Positions 18,641 to 28,583 of a DNA stretch of 40,559 nt are shown in pieces. The notes beneath the pieces were generated by a model that was not told the origin of the DNA, searched no databases, and saw only the letters and a program-made list of their open reading frames with translations. This DNA comes from Halomonas nitroreducens (GTDB taxonomy: Bacteria > Pseudomonadota > Gammaproteobacteria > Pseudomonadales > Halomonadaceae), in NCBI RefSeq assembly GCF_003966155.1, contig NZ_RXNS01000025.1, forward strand, positions 1 to 40,559. The letters are read 5' to 3'. The position numbers were made by a program, and so were the translations under genes. How positions within the stretch are numbered: the first letter of the stretch is position 1; each line of letters starts with the position of its first letter.

Positions 18641-19116
18641 TCGAGCTCCTGCAGCCGCTGGTGCAGGGTCAGCATCACCTGGATCTCCTCTTCGGGGCGC
18701 AGCGGCTCGAGGCCCAGCTCGCCGAACAGCTCGCCCCGGGCGCGCGCCCAGTCGCCCGGGGCGAGACCGCCGTAGAGGCTCTCGGCGGGGGCGAGCTCGA
18801 CGAAGGGGTCCAGCCCGTAGGTCTCGAACAGCCGGGAGAGCGCCGCCTCGTCGTCGCCCACCCCGGCGGTGTAGAGGGTGGCGTTGAAGTGGTCGGTCTC
18901 CAGCTCGCGGATCACGTCCAGCGGGCTCACGCCCATGCTGGTCAGTTCCTCCAGGCTGTAGGCCCCCAGCGAGACCAGCTCGTCATCGAGCCAGTCGTCG
19001 TCCGGCTGGATCAGGGTGTGCTTGACGCGGCCATCGGGCAGCGTCCAGGCGATGGAGAGTGGCAGGTCGCCGTCGTCGCCGGTCTCGACCGCAATGAAGG
19101 CGGGCAGCTCATCCAT
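18637..19116 (-). CDS. Hypothetical protein, possibly a degenerate DEDD exonuclease fold
   Basis: 159 residues, very acidic. The order of elements resembles the RNase H-like DEDD exonuclease fold: FIAVETGDDGDLPLSIAW in place of DxExTG...IAW, then a DGRV strand, LIQPDDDWLD, a GVSPLDVIREL helix and LYTAGVGDDEAALSRLF in place of the second Asp motif. Two expected metal-binding Asp positions look like Ala, so activity is doubtful. The assignment is from pattern only. The start codon overlaps the tatD stop by eight bases, so the two form an operon; TatD is itself a nuclease, which makes the resemblance worth testing. Confidence 0.6.
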   Translation of the reverse strand: MDELPAFIAVETGDDGDLPLSIAWTLPDGRVKHTLIQPDDDWLDDELVSLGAYSLEELTSMGVSPLDVIRELETDHFNATLYTAGVGDDEAALSRLFETYGLDPFVELAPAESLYGGLAPGDWARARGELFGELGLEPLRPEEEIQVMLTLHQRLQELD

Positions 19117-20005
19117 GTCGGGGTCCCTCCTCGAGGGCGTGATATGCGTCGTGGTGCGTGTCGAGCCCGAAGAAGGCGAGGGCGGTGGCGGTGGTGGCCT
19201 GGGCCAGCTCGGCCTCCGTCAGTCCGCGCCAGTGGGCGATCTCGCGCACGATCCAGGGCAGCAGGGCCGGCTCGTGGCGCCTGCCCTTGAGTTTGGCAGG
19301 TAAATTGCGCGGCAGCAGGTAGGGGCAGTCGGTTTCCACCATCAGCCGATCCAGGGGAATCTCGCCGACCAGCTCGCGCAGGTGGTGGCCACGGCGCTCG
19401 TCGCACAGCCAGCCGGTCAGGCCGATATGCAGGTCGAGATCCCGGTAGCCGTAGAGGGTCTCGCGGTCGGCGGTGAAGCAGTGCACCACGGCCTGGCTGA
19501 TGTCGTCGCGCCAGGCATGCAGCATCTCGCGCATGCGGCGGCCGGCATCACGCTCGTGGAGGAACAGCGGCAGGCCGCTCTCCGCGGCCAGGCCGAGCTG
19601 GGCCTCGAAGGCGCGCTCCTGCTCGGCGGGCGTCGAGAAGTTGCGGTTGAAGTCCAGGCCGCACTCGCCCACCGCGACCACCTCCGGTTCGCGGTGCAGG
19701 TCGCGCATGGCGGCCGCGAGCCCCGGCGACCACTGGCTGGCATCGTGGGGGTGCACGCCGGCGGTGGCATACAGGCCCGGGTGGCGGCGGGCCAGCATCA
19801 CGGCCTGCTCGGCATGCGCGCGGTCGGTGCCGGTGAGGATCAGGGTCGTCACCCCGGCGGCCCGGGCGCGGGTGATCGTCGCCTCGAGGTCGCGGGCGAA
19901 GCTCTCGTGGGTCAGATTGGCGCCGATGTCCACCAGCGGGGCCGGCGAACGGAACCTCAGCGCCTCGGGCAGCACGTCATCGAAGGGGGGCGTTGCGTCG
20001 GCCAA
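19109..20005 (-). CDS. tatD: TatD family metal-dependent DNase
   Basis: 298 residues from TTG at 20005. Close to E. coli TatD, a Mg-dependent 3'-5' exodeoxyribonuclease of the amidohydrolase superfamily linked to DNA repair and fragmentation. Matching blocks: DIGANLTHESFARDL, STAGVHPHDASQW-like (TAGVHPHDASQW), GECGLDFNRNFSTP, FLHERDA, VHCFTADRE, GWLCDERRG and VETDCPYLLPR, which together hold the metal-binding His, Glu and Asp residues. The TTG start follows AGGAG by about ten bases; an in-frame extension to 20080 is unsupported. About 25 residues precede the usual TatD N-terminus. Operon with the 159-residue protein. Confidence 0.9.
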   Translation of the reverse strand: MADATPPFDDVLPEALRFRSPAPLVDIGANLTHESFARDLEATITRARAAGVTTLILTGTDRAHAEQAVMLARRHPGLYATAGVHPHDASQWSPGLAAAMRDLHREPEVVAVGECGLDFNRNFSTPAEQERAFEAQLGLAAESGLPLFLHERDAGRRMREMLHAWRDDISQAVVHCFTADRETLYGYRDLDLHIGLTGWLCDERRGHHLRELVGEIPLDRLMVETDCPYLLPRNLPAKLKGRRHEPALLPWIVREIAHWRGLTEAELAQATTATALAFFGLDTHHDAYHALEEGPRHG

Positions 20006-20084
20006 GGCGGAACACTCCTGTGAAAGCGGGCGCGCATTGTACCCGGGAGAGGTGGGGTGGGGCCACGTCGGGCCGGCCATGCGT

Positions 20085-20120
20085 TACACTGGCGCCCTCG
20101 ATGAACCAAGAGGTGAGCGC

Positions 20121-20124
<4 letters not shown>
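20085..20124 (+). promoter_or_regulatory. Probable -10 box and 7-codon mini-ORF ahead of uup
   Basis: TACACT (20085-20090) is followed ten bases later by an ATG (20101) opening a 7-codon frame whose TGA (20122-20124) overlaps the uup GTG start as GTGA. The arrangement is the same as upstream of epmC. Confidence 0.4.
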
Positions 20125-22061
<1,937 letters not shown>

Positions 22062-22064
22062 GCC

Positions 22065-22088
22065 AAAAAAGGCGCCGCGAGGGCGCCT
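22065..22088 (-). terminator. Rho-independent terminator for the universal stress protein gene
   Basis: On the minus strand GGCGCC pairs with GGCGCC around CTCGC, preceded by A and followed by TTTTTT. It lies about 25 bases after the stop of the minus-strand gene. Its position also separates it from the convergent uup gene. Confidence 0.8.
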
Positions 22089-22111
22089 GATGGAACCAGG
22101 AGGGGGAAGGC

Positions 22112-22564
22112 CTATTCCTCGGCCTCGCCCTCCTTGCCGACACGCACCGCCAGGACATCGCACTTGGCACCGTGCAGCACCCCGGTGGAGGTGGAGCCCA
22201 GCAGCAGGGCGAAGCCGTGACGGCCATGGGAGCCGACCACGATCAGGTCGACGCCCTGCTCCTCGGCGAAGCGGTGGATCTCGGTATCGGGCATGCCCAC
22301 GACCACGTGCTGGTTCTCCTTGGACACGTGGGGATCGGCGATCTCGGCGAGACGCTGCTTGGCGTGCTCGTCGAGCTGGTCCTGGATGCTGGTCAGGTCC
22401 ATGGGGATATCGCCCCCGTAGGCGAAGCCAAGGGGCTCGAGGGTATGCATGATGGAGAGCCTGGCCTGGTTGCGGTCGGCGATCTGCATCGCGCGTTCCA
22501 GCACCTTGTGGGAGTCCTTGGTCAGGTCGACCGCGACCAGGACGTGACGATACTCGTTGCTCAT
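22112..22564 (-). CDS. Universal stress protein (UspA family, ATP-binding type)
   Basis: 150-residue single-domain universal stress protein. It starts YRHVLVAVDLT and ends with the nucleotide-binding motif VVGSHGRHGFALLLGSTS (G-x2-G-x9-G-S), so it probably binds ATP like MJ0577-type members. Such proteins are cytosolic dimers induced by stress or growth arrest. The ATG at 22564 follows GGAGG by eight bases and is preferred to an upstream frame reaching 22639. The gene is divergent from the membrane-anchored protein at 22675. Confidence 0.9.
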   Translation of the reverse strand: MSNEYRHVLVAVDLTKDSHKVLERAMQIADRNQARLSIMHTLEPLGFAYGGDIPMDLTSIQDQLDEHAKQRLAEIADPHVSKENQHVVVGMPDTEIHRFAEEQGVDLIVVGSHGRHGFALLLGSTSTGVLHGAKCDVLAVRVGKEGEAEE

Positions 22565-22674
22565 GGCATTGCCTCCGGCAGGGTGTCCAGCGGGTGGTGG
22601 AATGCCTTCCACTCTAGGATGCTTGGCGAGCCACGACAACGACTTGCATCAATCTTCGAACAGGAAACGGTTAT

Positions 22675-23205
22675 ATGGTCTGGTTGATCATCCTGGGGGT
22701 CGTGGGGCTGGTGTTTGCCCCGGCCATGTGGCTGCGCCCGAGTCCAAGACAGCAGCGGCTGATCCAGCTGCGCGAGGCCGCCCGGCATGCCGGGATCATC
22801 GTGCGCATCGAGAACTCGCCGCTGCACGACGGCGGCGAGATGCTGCCCGCCTATCGCTGGCCCTATCCCGCCCAGCAGCCGGGGCCGGACTTCGTGCTGG
22901 TGCGCGATGCCGTTGCCAGCCAGGCCCTGAAGCGCTACCAGGCCGGCTGGCGCTGGCGGATGGAGCCATTGCGGCCCCTGCCGGACGCCGCCCAGGAACG
23001 GCTGCTGGCGCTGCTGGCACGGTTGCCGGAGGATGCGCTGGTGGTGGAGTCGGGGGCGGCGGCGCTGACCCTGTGGTGGGACGAGTCGCTGGATATTGCG
23101 TCCCTGGAGTCGCTGGCGGCGGACTTCGCCGAGCTGCGCGACAGCCTGGCCAACCGGCCGGATCGCCCCGGGGCCCATCGCCGCCTGCAATCGCCGCGGG
23201 CCTGA
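22675..23205 (+). CDS. Membrane-anchored hypothetical protein
   Basis: 176 residues. One N-terminal transmembrane helix (about 2-20) is followed by a soluble domain rich in Arg, Leu and Ala. I recognise no family. The WWDESLD segment and the stretch AYRWPYP stand out. AGGAAA lies upstream of the ATG at 22675. It converges with slyA 21 bases beyond its stop. A cytosolic orientation of the soluble part is suggested by RPSPRQQR directly after the helix. Confidence 0.66.
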   Translation: MVWLIILGVVGLVFAPAMWLRPSPRQQRLIQLREAARHAGIIVRIENSPLHDGGEMLPAYRWPYPAQQPGPDFVLVRDAVASQALKRYQAGWRWRMEPLRPLPDAAQERLLALLARLPEDALVVESGAAALTLWWDESLDIASLESLAADFAELRDSLANRPDRPGAHRRLQSPRA

Positions 23206-23226
23206 TCCCCGCCGAGCCGGCGGCGT

Positions 23227-23679
23227 TCAGGGCTCCTCGCGGGCCTGGATCGCCATGCCGTTGGCCTCGATCCTCGACAGCAGCTCGCTGAGCTGCGCCA
23301 CCTCCTCGTCGGCGAGGCCGGCGAGCATCTCCCGGCGTGCCTGGCTGACCACGGCATCGATGCGCTCGAGCAATGGCATGGCCGCCTGGGTCAGGAAGAT
23401 GCGCTTGGTGCGCCGGTCCTGGTCGCAGGGGCGCCGCTCGATGAGCCCCTGCTCGGCGAGCTGGTCGAGGGTGCGCACCAGGGAGGGGGCCTCCACGCCG
23501 ATCGCCCGGGCGAGGTCACACTGGGGCTGGTCGTCGCCCAGTCGCCACAGGTGGTAGAGGGTGACCCAACGGGTCTGGGTCAGCCCCTCAGGGGCCAGGC
23601 GCCGGTCGATGATGGCGCGCCACAGGCGGGGCACGCGGGCAAGCTGGAAGCCGATGTTCTGATGCATGGGACTCTGCAT
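23227..23679 (-). CDS. slyA: MarR-family regulator SlyA
   Basis: 150 residues, aligned nearly end to end with E. coli SlyA. The N-terminus MQSPM corresponds to MESPL, followed by LARVPRLWRAIIDRRLAP, LTQTRWVTLYHL, the recognition helix APSLVRTLDQLAEQGLI and the wing RRPCDQDRRTKRIFLT. SlyA is a dimeric regulator that relieves silencing and controls stress and virulence genes, with DNA binding altered by small aromatic ligands. The ATG at 23679 is chosen because it reproduces the SlyA N-terminus; an in-frame ATG at 23727 would add 16 unrelated residues. Confidence 0.9.
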   Translation of the reverse strand: MQSPMHQNIGFQLARVPRLWRAIIDRRLAPEGLTQTRWVTLYHLWRLGDDQPQCDLARAIGVEAPSLVRTLDQLAEQGLIERRPCDQDRRTKRIFLTQAAMPLLERIDAVVSQARREMLAGLADEEVAQLSELLSRIEANGMAIQAREEP

Positions 23680-23736
23680 TGCGGGAAAGCCTGGCTGGAT
23701 TGTCCGGAGCGTTAGCGTGTAATGCAAGTGACACCC

Positions 23737-24972
23737 TCAGGGCGTCCCGGCGCCGTCCTCGCGCGTCGTGGTTGGCGGCGGCGCGCCCTTATCCGTGTCG
23801 CTGGCCGAGGGCCCGGTAGGGCGAGCGATCAGGCGGCGCAGGTCGAGACCGGGAACCCCCGGCGGGGACTGGATCCGGCCGTCGGCGAGGGTCGCCTGTT
23901 CCGGCGTCTCGCTGACCCGGAAGCGCAGCACGCCGATGCGTTGCCCGCTGGCAGTCATCACGTCGATCCGCCAGGTTCCCAGCACCGCCTCGGGGAAGTT
24001 CTGCTTGTGGGTCCAGGCCCGGTATCCCTCCTCGCGGCCGCCCTTGATCACCAGGGGAATGCGGTCGACCAGCTTGCCCTCGTGGCGCCATTCGTGGACG
24101 ACCTCCTCGCGCAACCCCCGCGGCGCATGAATCGCCGTATAGGCGTATAGCCCGTGGTCGACCAGCGCCTCGGGGGTCAGGCGCAGGCCGCCCTCCGGAG
24201 CCCGGGCTTGCTCATCGAAGCTCGGTGACAGGGCGTGGCCGGACAGCCACAGGCTGGCGGGGGGGACCCATAGGCGGCCGGCCCAGCCGGCGCCGGCGAG
24301 CAGCGGCAGCAGGGCCAGCATGGCCAGCCAGCGTCCCCGGGTCATGGGGCGCAGCAGGTGCATCAGGCTCGGCAGGCTGAAGATCACCATGGCGGCCAGC
24401 GCCAGCAGCAGGCTCTGGCCGGTGGTCAGGTGGAGCAGGGTCGGCAGCGCCACCAGCACCACCAGGAAGACGCACTGGGCGTGGAAGGCGAAGTACAGCC
24501 AGCGGTGGCGATCGGCCAGGCGGTAGTAGAGCGGGTCGAGGATCGACAGCACCGCCAGGCCCAGCATCAGCAGCGTGAACACCGCCTGGCCGCTGGACCA
24601 CACCGTGGTCGCCAGCAGGAAGGGCAGGGTGAAGAACAGCGTCTCCTGGTGGATCATCTGGGCGATGAAGGTGGTCACACCACGAGGCAGGGTCGGATAG
24701 CCCCGTCGCGACAGCAGGCGTCCGATCAGGCTCTCCGAGAGCAGCAGCACCCAGGCCAGCAGCATCCCCAGGGCCAGCATGGCGCCGAGCCACTGCTGGC
24801 GCTCCACCAGGAAGAAGCTGCCGACCCCCGCGGCGAAGGCCACCGGCGGCCAGAGCCAGCTCCAGGGCCGAGCGCGCACGGCCAGCCGCTCCAGATGCTG
24901 CTGCCAGGCATCGAGACGCCGGCCCTTGGCGGGCGGCGGGGAAGCATCGGACACGGAGCGTTCACTGGACAT
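23737..24972 (-). CDS. DUF5924 membrane protein with C-terminal DUF2914 domain
   Basis: 411 residues. After a polar N-terminus (about 1-38), about seven hydrophobic helices span 40-245. The C-terminal part (about 275-360) reads as DUF2914, with YAYTAIHAPRGL, VVHEWRHEGKLVDRIPL and LGTWRIDVMT, a beta-rich domain probably on the periplasmic side. A Pro/Thr-rich tail ends the protein. Both domains are of unknown function. It sits directly upstream of slyA (58 bases) and could share its transcript; the divergent neighbour is fadB. Confidence 0.76.
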   Translation of the reverse strand: MSSERSVSDASPPPAKGRRLDAWQQHLERLAVRARPWSWLWPPVAFAAGVGSFFLVERQQWLGAMLALGMLLAWVLLLSESLIGRLLSRRGYPTLPRGVTTFIAQMIHQETLFFTLPFLLATTVWSSGQAVFTLLMLGLAVLSILDPLYYRLADRHRWLYFAFHAQCVFLVVLVALPTLLHLTTGQSLLLALAAMVIFSLPSLMHLLRPMTRGRWLAMLALLPLLAGAGWAGRLWVPPASLWLSGHALSPSFDEQARAPEGGLRLTPEALVDHGLYAYTAIHAPRGLREEVVHEWRHEGKLVDRIPLVIKGGREEGYRAWTHKQNFPEAVLGTWRIDVMTASGQRIGVLRFRVSETPEQATLADGRIQSPPGVPGLDLRRLIARPTGPSASDTDKGAPPPTTTREDGAGTP

Positions 24973-25085
24973 CCTCGCATCCTACCAGCCCGGCCCCGAG
25001 CCCGGGAGTCGCGTCATGGCGACGCCTGGCGGAATGCCGGCACGGGGCTTGACGCCGTCGCCGGACTGGACCAAGCTGTCAAAAT

Positions 25086-25099
25086 CAAACGGCCGTATG
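25086..25099. promoter_or_regulatory. PsrA-like box upstream of fadBA
   Basis: CAAAC-GGCC-GTATG matches the PsrA consensus (G/C)AAAC-N2-4-GTTT(G/C) with one mismatch. In pseudomonads PsrA represses fadBA and is released by long-chain fatty acids or their CoA esters. A possible -35 (TTGACG) lies at 25049-25054, with no good -10. The box is 24 bases before the fadB ATG. Confidence 0.5.
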
Positions 25100-25122
25100 A
25101 ATTCCTGCACGGAGATTCGTGG

Positions 25123-27300
25123 ATGATCTATCAAGGCAACGCCATCACGGTGGCTCGTGGTGACGACGATATCGCCACCCTGACCTTCGACCTGAAGGGC
25201 GAGTCGGTCAACAAGCTCTCCACCGCGGTGGTCCAGGAGCTCGATCAGGCGGTGGAGGCCCTGGGTGCCGAGGCCGGCCTGCAGGGCCTGATCCTGGCCA
25301 GCGCCAAGGAGGCCTTCATCGTCGGGGCCGACATCACCGAGTTCCACGGCATGTTCGAGAAGGGGCAGGACGAGATCCAGGCCATGCTCGAGCGAGTGCA
25401 TGGCATCTTCAATGCCCTGGAGGACCTGCCGTTTCCCACCGTCAGTGCGATCAACGGCCTGGCCCTGGGCGGCGGCTGCGAGGTCACCCTGACCACCGAC
25501 TTCCGGGTCATGGCCGAGACCGCCAGGATCGGCCTGCCCGAGACCAAGCTGGGCATCCTCCCCGGCTGGGGCGGGTGCGTGCGCCTGCCGCGGCTGATCG
25601 GTGCCGACAACGCCATCGAGTGGATCGCCGGCGGTACCGAGAACAAGGCCGAGGCCTGCCTCAAGGTCGGTGCCGTCGATGCGGTGGTGACCGCCGAGGC
25701 CCTCGAGGCGGCGGCCCGGGACATCCTGGCCCGGGCCAACGCCGGCGAGCTCGACCACCGGGCCCGCCGGGCCGAGAAGACCGGGCCGCTCAAGCTCGAC
25801 GCCATCGAGCAGATGATGGCCTTCGAGACCGCCAAGGGCTACGTGGCCGGCAAGGCCGGGCCGCACTACCCGGCTCCGGTGGAGGCCATCAAGGTCGTCC
25901 AGAAGGGCGCCGGCGAGGAGCGCGCCCGGGCCCAGGCCATCGAGGCCAAGGCCTTCGGCAAGCTGGCGCTCAGCGATGTCTGCTACAACCTGGTCGGCCT
26001 GTTCCTCAACGACCAGGTGGTCAAGAAGAAGGGCGCCGGCTACGAGAAGCAGGCCACTGCCATCGACCAGGCCGCGGTGCTGGGCGCCGGGATCATGGGC
26101 GGCGGCATCGCCTACCAGAGCGCCTCCAAGGGCACGCCCATCCTGATGAAGGACATCAAGGAGGAGGCCATCGCGCTGGGGCTCAAGGAGTCCCGCAAGC
26201 TGTTCGCCAAGCAGGTGGAGCGCGGCAAGCTCTCCGTCGAGCAGATGGCCGAGAGGCTCGCCAACATCCGCCCGACCCTGTCCTACGGCGATTTCGCCCA
26301 CGTCGACCTGGTGGTCGAGGCCGTGGTCGAGAACCCCAAGGTCAAGGGCGCGGTGCTCGCCGAGGTGGAGGAGCAGGTCGATGATGACACTGTCCTCACC
26401 TCCAATACCTCGACCATCTCGATCACCCGCCTGGCCGAGAACCTCAAGCGCCCCGAGAACTTCTGCGGGATGCACTTCTTCAACCCGGTCCACCGCATGC
26501 CGCTTGTCGAGGTGATCCGCGGCGAGAAGACCGGCGATGCCGCGGTGGCGGCCACCGTGGCCTACGCCCGCAAGATGGGCAAGACGCCCATCGTGGTCAA
26601 CGACTGCCCGGGCTTTCTGGTCAACCGCGTGCTCTTCCCCTACTTCGGTGGCTTCAGCCAGCTGATGGCGCAGGGCGCCGACTTCCGGCGGGTCGACAAG
26701 GTGATGGAGCGCTTCGGCTGGCCCATGGGCCCGGCCTACCTGCTCGACGTGGTGGGCATGGACACCGCGGTGCATGCCGGCGAGGTGATGGCCGAGGGCT
26801 TCCCGGAGCGCATGGGGAGCATGGGCAGCGACAGCGGCAAGAGTGTCATCCAGCTGATGGTCGACCACGACCGCCTGGGCCAGAAGACCGACAAGGGCTT
26901 CTATGCCTACGAGGAAGACAAGAAGGGCAAGCCGAAGAAGGTCGTCGACGAGGACGCCATCGCCCTGGTCAAGGACCTGGCCGAGGGCGAGCGCGAGTTC
27001 AGCGACGAGGAGATCATCGCGCGCATGATGGTGCCGCTGTGCCTGGAGACCGTGCGCTGCCTGGAGGACGGCATCGTCGGCACGCCCGCCGAGGCCGACA
27101 TGGCGCTGATCTACGGCATCGGCTTCCCGCCCTTCCGCGGCGGCGCCCTGCGCTACATCGACGCCATGGGCCTCGACGCCTTCGTCGCCCAGGCAGATGA
27201 ACTGGCCGAGGAGCTGGGGCCGCTCTATGCGCCCACCGACCGGCTTCGCGAGATGGCCCGCGTTGGCGAGCGCTTCTATCAGGATGCCCAGCAGGCCTGA
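25123..27300 (+). CDS. fadB: Fatty acid oxidation complex subunit alpha FadB
   Basis: 725 residues, matching E. coli FadB (729). The N-terminal enoyl-CoA hydratase/isomerase domain holds the catalytic Glu pair E120 (GGGCE) and E140 (GLPETKLGI). The 3-hydroxyacyl-CoA dehydrogenase part holds the NAD motif GAGIMGGGIAY from G321 and the catalytic His H457 in FFNPVHRMPL. It converts enoyl-CoA to 3-oxoacyl-CoA in beta-oxidation as an alpha2beta2 complex with FadA. The ATG at 25123 gives the FadB-like N-terminus MIYQGNAI; the open frame extends upstream to 24358 over the DUF5924 gene and is ignored. fadA follows after 32 bases. Confidence 0.97.
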   Translation: MIYQGNAITVARGDDDIATLTFDLKGESVNKLSTAVVQELDQAVEALGAEAGLQGLILASAKEAFIVGADITEFHGMFEKGQDEIQAMLERVHGIFNALEDLPFPTVSAINGLALGGGCEVTLTTDFRVMAETARIGLPETKLGILPGWGGCVRLPRLIGADNAIEWIAGGTENKAEACLKVGAVDAVVTAEALEAAARDILARANAGELDHRARRAEKTGPLKLDAIEQMMAFETAKGYVAGKAGPHYPAPVEAIKVVQKGAGEERARAQAIEAKAFGKLALSDVCYNLVGLFLNDQVVKKKGAGYEKQATAIDQAAVLGAGIMGGGIAYQSASKGTPILMKDIKEEAIALGLKESRKLFAKQVERGKLSVEQMAERLANIRPTLSYGDFAHVDLVVEAVVENPKVKGAVLAEVEEQVDDDTVLTSNTSTISITRLAENLKRPENFCGMHFFNPVHRMPLVEVIRGEKTGDAAVAATVAYARKMGKTPIVVNDCPGFLVNRVLFPYFGGFSQLMAQGADFRRVDKVMERFGWPMGPAYLLDVVGMDTAVHAGEVMAEGFPERMGSMGSDSGKSVIQLMVDHDRLGQKTDKGFYAYEEDKKGKPKKVVDEDAIALVKDLAEGEREFSDEEIIARMMVPLCLETVRCLEDGIVGTPAEADMALIYGIGFPPFRGGALRYIDAMGLDAFVAQADELAEELGPLYAPTDRLREMARVGERFYQDAQQA

Positions 27301-27332
27301 TTCACCACGTGCTATTAAGGAGTACGAGTTCG

Positions 27333-28511
27333 ATGAGTTTGAATCCGAGAGACATCGTGGTGGTCGACGGCGTGCGTACCGCCATGGCCAAGGCCAAGAA
27401 CGGCGCCTTCCGCCACGTGCGTGCCGAGAACCTGTCCGCCGCCGTGATGCAGGCGCTGTTCGACCGCAATCCGGGCCTTGACCCCAAGGAGGTCGACGAC
27501 GTCATCTGGGGCTGCGTCAACCAGACCCTCGAGCAGGCCATGAACATCGCCCGCAACGCGGCGATCATGACCGGCATCCCGCGCACCGTGCCGGCCCAGA
27601 CGGTCAACCGCCTGTGCGGCTCCTCGATGAGCGCATTGCATATCGCCGCGGCCAACATCCGCGCCGGCATGGGGGACTTCTACGTGATCGGGGGCGTCGA
27701 GCACATGGAGCACGTGCCCATGACTCACGGCGTCGACGTCAACCCGGCGGCCAGCAAACATGCCGCCAAGGCGGCCATGATGATGGGCCTGACCGCCGAG
27801 TTGCTGGGCAAGATGCACGGCATCTCCCGGGAAGACCAGGACGCCTTCGGCGTGCGCTCCCACCAGCGCGCCCAGGCTGCCCTGGACAACGGCGGCTTCG
27901 ACAACGAGATCATCGGCGTCGAGGGCCACGACGACCGCGGCTTCCGCGTCCGGGTGGATCGCGACGAGGTGATCCGCGGCGATGCCAGCCTGGAGAGCAT
28001 GGCCTCGCTCAAGCCGGTCTTCGATCCGCGGGGCGGCACCGTGACCGCCGGCACCTCCTCGGCGCTGTCGGTAGGCGCCAGCGGCATGGCGGTGATGAGT
28101 GCCGAGCGCGCCCAGGCGCTGGGCCTTGCGCCCATCGCCCGGGTGCTGTCCACCGGCGTGGCGGGCTGCGACGCCTCGATCATGGGCTACGGGCCGGTTC
28201 CGGCCAGCAAGAAGGCGTTGAAGACCGCCGGGCTGACCATCGACGATATCCAGACCGTGGAGCTCAACGAGGCCTTCGCCGCCCAGTCGCTGCCGGTGCT
28301 CAAGGACCTCGGCCTGCGCGATCGCATGGACGAGGCGGTCAACCTTCACGGCGGGGCCATTGCCCTGGGGCACCCGCTGGGTTGCTCCGGGGCGCGCATC
28401 AGCACCACCCTGCTCAACGTGATGCGCGAGCAGGACACCACCCTGGGCCTGGCGACCATGTGCATCGGCATGGGGCAGGGCGTGGCCACGGTGTTCGAAC
28501 GCCTGAAATAG
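27333..28511 (+). CDS. fadA: 3-ketoacyl-CoA thiolase FadA
   Basis: 392 residues, similar in length to E. coli FadA (387). The acyl-accepting Cys is C95 in NRLCGSSMSAL; HGGAIALGHPLGCSGAR and CIGMGQGVA carry the other catalytic His and Cys. It cleaves 3-oxoacyl-CoA with CoA to acetyl-CoA and shortened acyl-CoA as partner of FadB. ATG at 27333 is preferred over a GTG at 27309, since SLNPRDIVVVDG then starts as in the family, and AAGGAG lies upstream. It ends before a strong terminator. Confidence 0.96.
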   Translation: MSLNPRDIVVVDGVRTAMAKAKNGAFRHVRAENLSAAVMQALFDRNPGLDPKEVDDVIWGCVNQTLEQAMNIARNAAIMTGIPRTVPAQTVNRLCGSSMSALHIAAANIRAGMGDFYVIGGVEHMEHVPMTHGVDVNPAASKHAAKAAMMMGLTAELLGKMHGISREDQDAFGVRSHQRAQAALDNGGFDNEIIGVEGHDDRGFRVRVDRDEVIRGDASLESMASLKPVFDPRGGTVTAGTSSALSVGASGMAVMSAERAQALGLAPIARVLSTGVAGCDASIMGYGPVPASKKALKTAGLTIDDIQTVELNEAFAAQSLPVLKDLGLRDRMDEAVNLHGGAIALGHPLGCSGARISTTLLNVMREQDTTLGLATMCIGMGQGVATVFERLK

Positions 28512-28543
28512 GCGAGTCGCGCTGGCTGCCATGCGGCACCACC

Positions 28544-28577
28544 ACAACGGCACCCTCCGGGGTGCCGTTGTGCGTTT
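28544..28577 (+). terminator. Terminator of the fadBA operon
   Basis: ACAACGGCACCC (28544-28555) pairs perfectly with GGGTGCCGTTGT (28560-28571) around TCCG, followed by GCGTTT. Being a symmetric stem between convergent genes, it could also serve the minus-strand TAXI gene ending at 28584. Confidence 0.82.
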
Positions 28578-28583
28578 CGCGAG

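Noticed and set aside
24358..25122. N-terminal extension of fadB by 255 codons
   Set aside because: It runs antisense over the DUF5924 gene, and the ATG at 25123 reproduces the FadB N-terminus exactly.
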